Assembly: GCA_916610825.1 (NCBI GenBank)
Contig: OU744454.1
Coordinates: forward strand, 10,728,922 to 10,792,921
Length of the DNA: 64,000 bases
Direction of reading: 5' to 3'
Source of the DNA: Haliclystus octoradiatus
Taxonomy: Eukaryota > Cnidaria > Staurozoa > Stauromedusae > Haliclystidae
Position 1 is the first letter of the stretch. Each line of letters starts with the position of its first letter. The notes under the pieces were generated by a model that ran no database searches, was not told where the DNA came from, and saw only the letters and a program-made list of their open reading frames with translations. Made by a program: the position numbers and the translations under genes. Positions 24,701 to 39,800 of the stretch are shown piece after piece.

Positions 24701-26906
24701 TCTCAAGATTTAAATTTGATTATTTGGACATTTATACACTTCTAGCAATCAGTCCCCCATGTTGCTAGGTTAATTTGGGTTGATTTAGTTTTACAGTAAC
24801 TAGATTGTTTAGAAAGTGTATTTTTAGCTTTTCAAAACAGAGCACCAAGCCAACATTGTTTTATAACAGAAGCGAGTCAATAAATCTGATTCCCAGAAAT
24901 AATTTGGGTAAACAATAATAATTAGGAACTCTCATGTTGGGATTGCGGTCTGAATTATTTTACTTAAGATACAGTACCAAACTTTTTCACAATGTAACAT
25001 ATCCATTATGAGTAAGCTGGGAAATAGAAAATTCATTGGATCGCTTAAACACATCAAATGAGTACCATTTTGTGATGGTTTATGAATGCAATGATCCAGA
25101 GGGAATTGCATTATGAGTTGATGTGCTTGACAAGAGTGCATATCGTTGCAAAGAAACTCATTGCAAAGAATGTCGTTGCGAAGAATAGGCATTGCGAAGA
25201 AAAATCATTGCGAAGAATGTTCTTCGCAACGACTATTCTTTGCATCGAGTTTCTTTGCAACAATATGTCCCCCTTGACAATCGATACCTTTCTGTCATGA
25301 AATCTGTAGAAATTAATCTGCAGTGTTGCAGCTGAAATCGTTGAATCCTTATATGCTTTCTGGGAAAAGAGCAATTCATCTAGAAATAGAGACCAGAGCA
25401 CTTTTGATAGGGCGATACGTTATGTCATGCTGACTTACTTTATTCATATGTAAGAGTTTCCTTATTTGATTTAAGTTGACGCTGATACCTCTAGTAAGAA
25501 TATGTCTTTATTATTTTGTTTTTCTAGTTGATAAAGTTACCTTCACTGTTCGTATCGATGAATCTAAAAACGAAGGTAAAATCTTATGTAATGTTTAAAA
25601 CAACATTATTCAATGCAAAATTCCAACCCTCGGTTGTTACTTTTAGTTTACAGTTAGTTTAATTTTTTGTTTTGTTGCATCCTTGGTTTGCTGTTGGAAG
25701 ATATCCTGGATACGATATTATTGCGAGAGCCAATCACGTATGTCTATTTGATAGACTTGTTTGATACCAGTTTCCAGCGAGCATGAAACCTTTAATGAAC
25801 TTATACATATTTTATAGTTTGAAATAGTTGAGGTTGTACAGCCAAATGTCAGAATTTGACCTCATGATGATATTTTATCAAGTCCAAAATCTATAATGCA
25901 ACAAATGTTAAAAATCCAGTCTTTTGTGACCGTCGTGGGCAGGTGGTCGTTATATGGAGGTAAATAATTTGAACATATCAACTTTGAGAGTGCTTAAAAG
26001 ACACAATTTTGTAGATGATCAATTCAGTTAAATCAATTGTACCAAATTGGCCATTGTGAAAGGTGACTGCTCTTAGAGGTATAAATTTTCAAAAGTATTA
26101 ACTGTGTTGTTTCATTTAACTTATTCATTTATTCAGATATCCCACGTTCCCCAGCAATGTCTGATGATGCAAGTGCTGTAAGCCCTGCGAAAGAACTAGA
26201 AGGAGCAGCTGCCATTATGCCCGAAGAATCCTTGGATGATATAGAAGAGGAAGCAAAAAAAAACAGTAATGACCATGACGTCTTTACTACCGATGAAACA
26301 ATAGTTGTTGGTGATACTGAAAAGCATGACTCCGCAGACGAAGACTCTGACGACGATGATAAAGATACGATTGGAAATACTGTTACAACTAGGTTCTCTG
26401 ATGTTGTCATAACAACAAATGGATCACCCTTGGTTTCAGAAGGAATTACAACTGAATTAAAGCATGGAGAAATCAATAACACTTCTGAATCTTCGAGTGC
26501 TTCCAGCAGTCGTAATAGTCGTGCAAGTTGTAGCGGAGATCAGTTAGAATCAAATCAAATACAATCAACTGAATCTCCCTTTGTGGTTACTACTACAATT
26601 ACGACTACGGAGACTGTAACGACTGATGGTGATAATGAAGTCACGACTGTTAGCCATCATAACGACTCATCGCACGATGGTGTACCGTCGGTGACTATTA
26701 CTACTCGCAATCACGACGGAGAAATTTTAAAAGAGGAAACTCACGTTAATTCAAAATCGAATGATGGTAACCATCCTATCACGGTGAAATTACCAGCGGG
26801 ATTCAACGTCATCGAAACAACAACAAACGAGGAGATCTCTTCTGATGGAAATATAGTAACTACAACGACGACAGTTGAAAAAACAACCGAAGATAGTGTT
26901 TCATAA
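6770..26906 (+). CDS. PIP5K1: Type I phosphatidylinositol-4-phosphate 5-kinase, 21 coding exons, 758 aa
   Basis: Makes PI(4,5)P2 from PI4P at the plasma membrane. Coding exons: 6770-6815, 8586-8659, 9159-9254, 10596-10646, 11322-11401, 12527-12601, 13031-13073, 13687-13839, 14776-14835, 14928-15011, 16051-16143, 17185-17247, 18674-18757, 19536-19581, 20358-20433, 21061-21144, 22490-22538, 23852-23936, 24559-24675, 25528-25575, 26137-26906. All junctions are GT-AG and the frame stays open (2277 nt). Seen: AIQLGIGYS near 80-89; glycine loop GASGS at 170-174 and ATP-binding Lys187 in [14 protein letters not shown] with catalytic Asp315; metal-binding IID at 395-397; and a di-lysine KKLEH (406-410) ahead of the activation loop [17 protein letters not shown]. 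Glu409 aligns with the residue known to favour PI4P in type I enzymes, so type I rather than type II is inferred. The last exon adds a ~256-residue acidic, Thr-rich tail with no domain I recognise. No talin-binding motif of the gamma isoform was seen. The start has A at -3. Confidence 0.93.
7635..7821. mobile_element. MITE family 4, TA-flanked
   Basis: The left end reads TACAGTGGATCCCGCTTAAG and the right end is the inverted form CTTAAGCGGGTTACACTGTA. The interior repeats GGATAAGTGCAA and GGATAACTGCAA. A second copy with the same ends lies at 16218-16406. The termini suggest a Tc1/mariner or pogo-type non-autonomous element. Confidence 0.75.
7900..8110. mobile_element. Decayed MITE family 2 remnants
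   Basis: GGGTCCGACAAACTC, then CTAGGTTTCCGGAAGGCTGG and AGAAGAAAATTGA, match the reverse strand of the family 2 consensus. The copy is rearranged and lacks a clean second terminus. Confidence 0.45.
11545..11920. mobile_element. MITE family 2 interrupted by MITE family 3
   Basis: The left part (11545-11614) begins CAGTGTCCTACAAAAGG and the right part (11821-11920) resumes GGTTTGGCCTATAAATCAGA, the next segment of the family 2 consensus. The break is filled by a ~205-bp family 3 element (11615-11820), so insertion order is visible. Confidence 0.7.
11615..11820. mobile_element. MITE family 3, TTAA-flanked
   Basis: Ends are TTAAAGGGGCAAAATTGACT on the left and inverted GTTGCTCCTTTAA on the right. 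A second copy (21658-21859) has the same inverted ends and shares internal CACGTGCATGTTT. TTAA at both edges suggests a piggyBac-type target, which is inference. Confidence 0.65.
12636..12970. mobile_element. MITE family 1 copy with internal ~75-bp triplication
   Basis: This family 1 copy starts AAACCTGTATATAGCAGCCA and ends ATCAGGTTTGACTT. Its interior unit starting GACCACTATATGC (12683) repeats near 12757 and 12833, so the element is ~335 bp instead of ~180. It lies in the intron just before the 13031 exon of PIP5K. Confidence 0.7.
13422..13595. mobile_element. Decayed MITE family 2 copy
   Basis: Contains TTCAGCCTTCTGGCATTTTA, two TTTTCTTCTGAA blocks and CCTTCCGGAATCTAGG in family 2 order. 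Both termini are eroded. Confidence 0.55.
13904..14084. mobile_element. MITE family 1, full length (181 bp)
   Basis: Begins TACAGTCAAACCTGTTATAA and ends with inverted ATATACAGGTTTCACTGTA. The interior holds two diverged half-units, each carrying GGCCACCTGTCTATAGTGGT. TA edges and CAGTC/CAGTG ends point to a Tc1/mariner-pogo type non-autonomous element. It sits in the intron after the PIP5K exon carrying the ATP-binding lysine. Confidence 0.8.
15291..15463. mobile_element. MITE family 2 copy
   Basis: Left end CAGTGTCCGACTAAAGG, right end TTTGTCGGACCCTG inverted. The interior has the family hallmarks: TTGACCTATAAATCAG and paired TTCTGAA blocks. CAGGGTCCGACAAAAG-type ends suggest a hAT-like origin (inference). 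Confidence 0.7.
15764..15943. mobile_element. MITE family 1, full length, opposite orientation
   Basis: Starts TACAGTGAACCTATATATAA and ends ATAACACGTTTGACTGTA, the reverse orientation of the 13904 copy. The internal half-units are intact. It lies in the PIP5K intron before the exon at 16051. Confidence 0.78.
16218..16406. mobile_element. MITE family 4, second copy
   Basis: Begins TACAATGTAACCCGCTTAAG and ends with inverted CTTAAGCGGGTTACACTGTA. The interior matches the 7635 copy throughout, with GCAACCTAGCTTCGAAACCC in the same place. Confidence 0.78.
16702..16821. mobile_element. MITE family 2, shortened copy
   Basis: CAGGGTCCGACAAAAGGTTC at the left and CTTTTGTCAGACCCTG at the right are clean inverted ends. 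The central TTTGACC-ATAAATCAG segment is deleted, leaving ~120 bp. Confidence 0.75.
17155..17178 (+). repeat. TTTG microsatellite at a splice acceptor
   Basis: Six or so GTTT units run up to 7 bases from the ATAG acceptor of the PIP5K exon at 17185, taking the place of the polypyrimidine tract. Confidence 0.7.
17540..17730. mobile_element. MITE related to family 1, single copy
   Basis: Ends GTCGCTATGACGAGTTTGACTGTA in inverted form, similar to the family 1 terminus. The interior repeats the word GGTCGCT at several places. The left end (AACAGCAGTCGCTT) is less well matched. No second copy was found here. Confidence 0.5.
17825..17933. mobile_element. MITE family 1, internally deleted
   Basis: TGCAGTCAAGCCTCCAATAG at the left and ATACAGGTCTCACTGCA at the right keep the ends, with one copy of the internal GGCCACCTGTCTATAATGGT. 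About 70 bp of the middle is missing. Confidence 0.65.
18034..18219. mobile_element. MITE family 2 copy abutting a family 1 copy
   Basis: CAGGGTCTGACAAT at the left and TTTTGTTGGACTCTG at the right, with the family interior between them. Two bases later the next element (18222) begins. Confidence 0.65.
18222..18402. mobile_element. MITE family 1, full length
   Basis: Starts TACAGTGAAACCTGTATATA and ends GTAACAGATTTAACTGTA. All internal landmarks are present. It lies in the PIP5K intron before the [10 protein letters not shown] exon. Confidence 0.78.
19000..19097 (-). mobile_element. 3' end of a retroposon with ATTCT tail
   Basis: Read on the minus strand, the block ends in a ATTCTATTCTATTCTA tail. 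The ~95-bp unit matches 47823-47919 on the plus strand, including CATGTGGTTGAAATAA and TTTCATAAATCAATGTC-like words. A non-LTR 3' end with a microsatellite tail is the likely nature. Confidence 0.55.
21540..21657. mobile_element. Decayed MITE family 1 remnant
   Basis: GTGGCCAC, CCCTGTATATAATGGTCGCC and GTCTGTAGTGACCACT are recognisable family 1 pieces, but the termini are lost. Confidence 0.45.
21658..21859. mobile_element. MITE family 3, second copy
   Basis: TTAAAGGAGCAAAAATGACC at the left and CCGGTCAATCTTGCCCCTTT at the right form inverted ends. It directly abuts a family 2 element at 21866. Compare the nested copy at 11615. Confidence 0.7.
21866..22038. mobile_element. MITE family 2, best-preserved copy
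   Basis: Left CAGTGTCCGACAAAAGG and right CTTTTGTCGGACCCTG are near-perfect inverted ends. The interior contains GCCTTCCGGAATCT twice, in direct orientation near the ends, and two TTTTCTTCTGAATTT blocks. Use this copy as family reference. Confidence 0.78.
22168..22348. mobile_element. MITE family 1, full length
   Basis: Same length (181 bp) and orientation as 13904-14084 and nearly identical to it, so recent or shared origin is likely. Located in the PIP5K intron ahead of the KKLEH exon. Confidence 0.8.
22695..22880 (+). mobile_element. SINE B, tRNA-derived
   Basis: TGGCAGAGTGTCC (A-box-like region) and GGTTCGATTCC (B box) are followed by CGGTGCACACATGT, ATGTCCCCCAAATAAACCAA and a tail ending AACTGAAAATG. 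A second copy in reverse orientation (58728-58900) shares the tRNA-like head and the same 3' words. Confidence 0.65.
22979..23797. mobile_element. MITE family 1 split by a LINE insertion
   Basis: The left piece (to 23035) and right piece (from 23682) together make one reverse-orientation family 1 element. CATTATA occurs at both junctions (23029-23035 and 23682-23688), a 7-bp target duplication. The left terminus is worn (AAAGCTGTATATAACAGCC). Confidence 0.75.
23036..23681 (+). pseudogene. Truncated, frameshifted non-LTR retrotransposon (reverse transcriptase C-terminal end)
   Basis: The first frame encodes [20 protein letters not shown], typical of the thumb region after the reverse transcriptase core in CR1/L2/Jockey-like LINEs. 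After ~23165 the frame shifts and continues as [20 protein letters not shown] and [20 protein letters not shown], ending at 23484. A ~200-bp untranslated end follows, finishing in an AATC-rich simple tail. It is 5'-truncated and inactive. No endonuclease or catalytic YADD part is present. Confidence 0.75.
25036..25432 (+). mobile_element. SINE A, 5'-truncated, interrupted by a palindrome
   Basis: ACACATCAAATGAGTACCAT, CCAGAGGGAATTGCATTATG, GACAATCGATACCTTTCTGT, TCATCTAGAAATAGAG and TAGGGCGATACG follow the order of the 44701-45066 SINE. The tRNA-like head is missing. A ~120-bp inverted repeat (25145-25261) sits in the middle where the intact copy has none. Confidence 0.7.
25145..25261. repeat. 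Near-perfect palindrome inserted in SINE A
   Basis: The left arm 25145-25185 (GTTGCAAAGAAACTC start) and right arm 25220-25261 (GAGTTTCTTTGCAAC end) pair over ~41 bp with one small indel. The loop consists of further direct GCGAAGAA units. Each arm is built from repeats of TTGCRAAGAA. Confidence 0.75.
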
Positions 26907-26960
26907 TAATGTGCAACTTTGCAATTAGAAGTTATAAAATCACCGTCTTCATCTTCTTAA

Positions 26961-26966
26961 AATAAA
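26961..26966 (+). terminator. Polyadenylation signal of PIP5K
   Basis: AATAAA 55 nt after the PIP5K stop codon, the first canonical signal downstream. Confidence 0.6.
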
Positions 26967-28885
26967 AATCTAAATTCTGAATTTAATACATTTGTAAATA
27001 TAAGCGTATGTAAGTTAGTCACAAATTAAAATGGAAAGATAATATTTTTCTTGGCTTTCATTCATTAAACCGATTATATATATAGTATATAAGAATTTTA
27101 TTCTCTGATCAATTGCAGCGTCTACTCCCCGGGATTGAGTCAAAATATTTTACACTTTGTAAAGGATTACAAAATGGAAATATTATGAATTTCATTCCCT
27201 GCTATTTGTGCCTCTTTCCTTCGGGAGTGAAAAAAAAATGTTTGCGATTGAATACCAATAAGATATATTATATAGAAGAGAATAGATTTTTAAAAAGTTA
27301 CAATTTACTTTCTGGAAAGACATTAATAATATTCTTCTTCTTTTATTTATGATTTTAATTATATAAAGTTATCATTCAGTTAATGAAAAATCAGTATCTT
27401 TTTATCAATTTGTTTTGATTTACCTGTATCCTACTGTATCTGTATAATTTTATTCTTTACAAGAACACTCAAACATTGGATCTTTTGAGAGTAAGATGAT
27501 GCTTTATATGATAAGTCCGTCTTAATTCAAGGAGCAAGGATGAACGAAGTTTAACTACTCAATCCCTTAAATAACGACCACTGACCGCAATAAAACAGGC
27601 ATTATCTTTTAGAGACTGACGCGAGTGTTTAGTTACGAATAACTGGACAATAATAACGAGATTGCATGCATGCATGGAAAAGCATGGGTTATACTAAGGG
27701 ATTTTGAAAATTATTAATATTTCACCTGGCAGCAGACAACAAGTACATGTTTCTGGTCATTAGCCTTCATCAGTACTGCTCAGTGAGCGAACAAGGGACT
27801 GACTTCGGTATATACCTACTAAGGTCAAGATGAGTTATCAATGTGATGAAAAAATTCATCACATGAAAAAACATCTGTGCCATACCAGAATGGGCATACC
27901 AATATTTTACCTGTGCATGTTTTAATTGAAATGAAGTCTATAGATACTCCTATATATGGTGAAACTAAATCGATTCCGAACTGTTCCATGAAAAAATGTT
28001 CAAATAAGAAAACCTGAAAAGTAGCCATTTTCGGCAAAAAAAGCATGGGTTATATACTAAGGCATTTTGAAAATTATTAAAATTTTAAATGTCGATATTT
28101 TAATTGAATTGAAGTCTATATAATTTATAATAACGAGAAATTGTATATTCCACGAGGCCGCCGAGTTAACAATTTCGACTATCACATAATGATGGCAGTT
28201 ACGCAATGACTATGCATATTTCCAAAACCAAATTCATAGGCCTCGTATAGGCTTTACTTGTAGTCTGCCAACAATTATGAGTCAACATAAAATGCTTCTT
28301 CTGCATGAATGCTAAATTATCATCAAGTTAGTCATTTTCTTTGATCATTTTTGCTAATGCACGTTCAATCGTTATCTAATCGTATTAGATAACGCCATCC
28401 GTGTGGTGTTGTCCACATATATCATTGAATCACGTGTTCGATTTTAGCCAATAAGTGGCACGAATTGAGTATTCATGTATCATATGAGTACCTAATGCAT
28501 TGCGTGGATTGGATTTATTCGGAATTTGAAATCACGACGTTTGTGACTATTGATTTCATCACATTGTTGGTCGTTATTTACAGGTTTGAAATTACTTTGC
28601 ACTTTACGTTATTAGTAACAACAAAACAAAAAGACTTACAATGTTAATTTCATTTCATTAAAACTATAATGACTTAATTCTACCTGACATTTAAAAACAT
28701 CATTATTCAGGTTATAGTTATAAATTTACAAAGGAAATGCGGGCTAAAAAAGTATATTACAAGGACAATAATTATAAATTGCAATGTTTGATAGTGTGTT
28801 GGACTATGTTTGATTATAAAAAGATGAATGTTTTTTAAATCTGTTCGTTCAGATAATATGGATTAATCAGATGAGATACATTCTC
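26967..28885. other. Intergenic region between convergent PIP5K and coronin
   Basis: No gene seen. A ~45-bp direct repeat beginning AAGCATGGGTTAT occurs near 27680 and 28041, and TTTAATTGAA-TGAAGTCTATA recurs near 27920 and 28099. No clear AATAAA was found for coronin just below 28886, so its 3' end is unplaced. Confidence 0.5.
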
Positions 28886-37290
<8,405 letters not shown>

Positions 37291-37863
37291 GATTATTAAT
37301 TTACTGAATTCTTAAATTGCAGGGCCGTTGGACGAGGAAGGCTTGTATATAGGTCTTGTAGCTATGATATTTCTATGAGAATGATTTTAATCTAGACATA
37401 AAACATACCCTGCGTTTGAAGTCTTATGAACAGGTGCATATTTCCATGTCTGACTTATTGACTAATTTTGTATTTAATTAATTTATAATTCATTGCTTAT
37501 TTATATAGGAATTCAATTTGTAACAGAAGATATTTCATTTCAGAGATTGTTTTTTCAAAATAATTATAATGCTATCGACTGTAGTCCAAAACCACTGAAT
37601 TTTCAATTGGTAGACCGGCTGAGGAGAAATATATTGATTACAATTACAAAACCCGTTTTTCCATGACGACCACATATCTACCGACTGCGATTTTTGTATC
37701 GGTTATATGCATTCGATTTGCGAATAAACGATACAGCTAGATTTATCTATGGCAACCATTGTCGGCTCATCTAGCTCAACGGTGTATCTTTCTTCTTATA
37801 AATAACTGCAGCTATAACGCCACATACACTTTTTAAAAAATTGCCCAGAGGTGCTTTTATAGA

Positions 37864-37943
37864 CAGCTTTTACTGTAATTATTAAATAAAAATATCGAAT
37901 CAACAGCTTTTACTGTAATTATTAAATAAAAATATCGAATCAA
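37864..37943. repeat. Exact 40-bp tandem duplication
   Basis: The unit starting CAGCTTTTACTGTAATTATT occurs twice head to tail without mismatch, so it is recent or an assembly artefact. Confidence 0.85.
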
Positions 37944-37986
37944 CATATATCCCTTCATAACTTTACTACTCTTTTGTAATCTGTTT

Positions 37987-38469
37987 TCACTTTTCTTTTT
38001 TCATCTTCTTCACAGGATCTGTGTAGCCTCTTCGCCAGGAATGCAGATGGGAAGATAGCGCTGGTCTCCATAATGGACAATTTGCAATGTGTTTCGATTG
38101 TGTACTGGCATGTCGCCCTCCATTATAGTCATGACCTTCAAAATAATCCTTTTCATCTTTTGGATTGCGTTGTACTGTCCCTGCACCGCACGAGCAATCA
38201 TTACTCAGTTTGAAGTCTCTTGCGCAACAAGCTCGAGCAATGGCTGGGCTAGTGCATACAATGGTGCTATTCCCAAAGCCGTGCCTCCATGTTTCAAGCT
38301 TTTCTAAATAGCTAGGATCTATGTACCGGAGGTTTTCATATAAATCTGAAGCAAGGACTTTCGGTTGACAAGCAAGTTGGAACTTCCTGTTTATTTTGGG
38401 CAGTAGGCTCTCAAGGATTGACCATTGACGATACAGCGACAGAATAACCTCACACAAACTAATGCTCAC
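37987..38469 (-). CDS. Unidentified 160-codon open frame, possibly a gene remnant
   Basis: Not recognised. The frame encodes a Cys-containing segment (ARACCARDFKLSNDCSCGAG) after a Leu/Tyr-rich part (ENLRYIDPSYLEKLETW). An overlapping minus frame (38010-38201) encodes natural-looking MPVHNRNTLQIVHYGDQRYL. The two may therefore be one older reading frame joined by a frameshift. No splice partners were found. It stops just before a LINE fragment on the other strand, so a transposon or retrocopy origin is possible. The stretch is less AT-rich than its surroundings. Confidence 0.3.
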   Translation of the reverse strand: MSISLCEVILSLYRQWSILESLLPKINRKFQLACQPKVLASDLYENLRYIDPSYLEKLETWRHGFGNSTIVCTSPAIARACCARDFKLSNDCSCGAGTVQRNPKDEKDYFEGHDYNGGRHASTQSKHIANCPLWRPALSSHLHSWRRGYTDPVKKMKKEK

Positions 38470-38898
38470 TCACAAACTAAAATTCAATCTAGCTCCTCGT
38501 CTGCTCTCCCATATATTTCAACAAACAACCAAATACGACCAAGACAAGATCTCACACCCATAATGACATATACATCAAGTCAAGCCATCGCCACTCATTT
38601 CAATATGCTGGTGCTCACAAGTGGAATGATCTACCGTCAACAATGAAGGAGGTTTCCAAAAGGAAAAGTTTCAAAAGTCTCCTTGAGAAGCATTTAAATA
38701 CCAATACAATTACAGCATCTTAACTGTTAATTTCATATTTCATTAACCTTGTAGCAGCTGCTGTATATATATCTATGTATTATTGTAATCAATTATTTTA
38801 TGTTTATTTTCTAGTTTATTACGTAAATCAGTCCTGTGAATAAAAGTTGTTGTAAAATTTATCAGGTTTCTGAATAAATGATGATGATGATGATGATT
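38400..38898 (+). pseudogene. Frameshifted 3' end of a CR1/L2-like LINE
   Basis: The frame to ~38600 encodes RPRQDLTPIMTYTSSQAIAT. After a one-base shift it continues as YAGAHKWNDLPSTMKEVSKR then FKSLLEKHLNTN and a stop at 38718-38720. This is the usual C-terminus of CR1/L2-type reverse transcriptases (W-N-LP then a short helix). The untranslated end finishes in an ATG-repeat tail (TGATGATGATGATGATG), typical of such elements. 5'-truncated and dead. Confidence 0.75.
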
Positions 38899-39627
38899 GG
38901 TTGGAAGCACTGATTGAGGATTGACTATGTTCCATTAATATTTTCAAATTTAAGAACCAGAGCGAATGAGTGAATTAACTTTTGTTTTCTCTGCAATAGC
39001 AAAAATAAAGACAGAGCGATATGAAAGCGGACACAAACACAGGAAAAATATAATACAATAATACAGCTACAATAAATGACATCTCCTCTCAAGAATTCTA
39101 CGGACTAATCTTGATTCAGCTTACGACGTCATATTTCGACATACTTTGGGTTAGGATCACACTGGCCAAACGTACAAGTTGTCAACTGCCAAACCTAGAA
39201 TACTTTCCCCTCTACCTCTGCCTGCTAGTACTCAACAACATCAGATCATTTTTTGCCATGCTGAGAGATCAAATTCGTAAGCAAGAGGTACGGCACTGTC
39301 GCCATCTATAACTCTAGTACTCTATTCCAGCCATCTTCACACCTTACAAGAGAATAGCCTAAGAGATAGGCTATAGATTCAGTCGGGGTAGTTCACTTTG
39401 ATGCTATATAGTCTGAAATCAAGAAAATTGCAATGGATTTCGATGGCGAAAAGGCAATAAATTAAGTTTAGAAGGATGGAAATATCAGTAAATATAGGAC
39501 TATATGCAGAACCTACGGTATCGGGATCTAAATGACTGATTCCTCAAACGATCGATTTAATTCCCTCATTATAATTTTCGTCCATTTTCTTTTTTGAAAT
39601 GCTTCTCATAAGAAAACGTCAATCTTC

Positions 39628-39633
39628 TTTATT
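39628..39633 (-). terminator. Polyadenylation signal of RPL4
   Basis: AATAAA on the minus strand about 170 nt after the RPL4 stop codon. Confidence 0.45.
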
Positions 39634-39800
39634 TGGCCTTAATATCAAAAATATTTGACAGATACTTTTCATTCTAATGGTTCAACCTTACATATTCAAA
39701 AGAGGGACGAGGGAGAATCAAACAAATAATAAACAAGTTTTAAATTTTCTTTGATTTTCATTTGAAAATATTCAATCTGGAGAGTTGTTGCCATGCAATC

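Larger units (their letters stand above)
37291..39627. other. Intergenic region between coronin and RPL4
   Basis: Coronin promoter side and RPL4 3' flank. Contains a 40-bp tandem duplication (37864-37943), an unidentified open frame (37987-38469, minus) and a LINE 3' end (38400-38898). The rest shows no gene. Confidence 0.5.

Noticed and set aside
37987-38469. Calling the open frame a Wnt gene
   Set aside because: Only a short Cys pattern fits; the conserved Wnt WGGC and RWNC motifs are missing.
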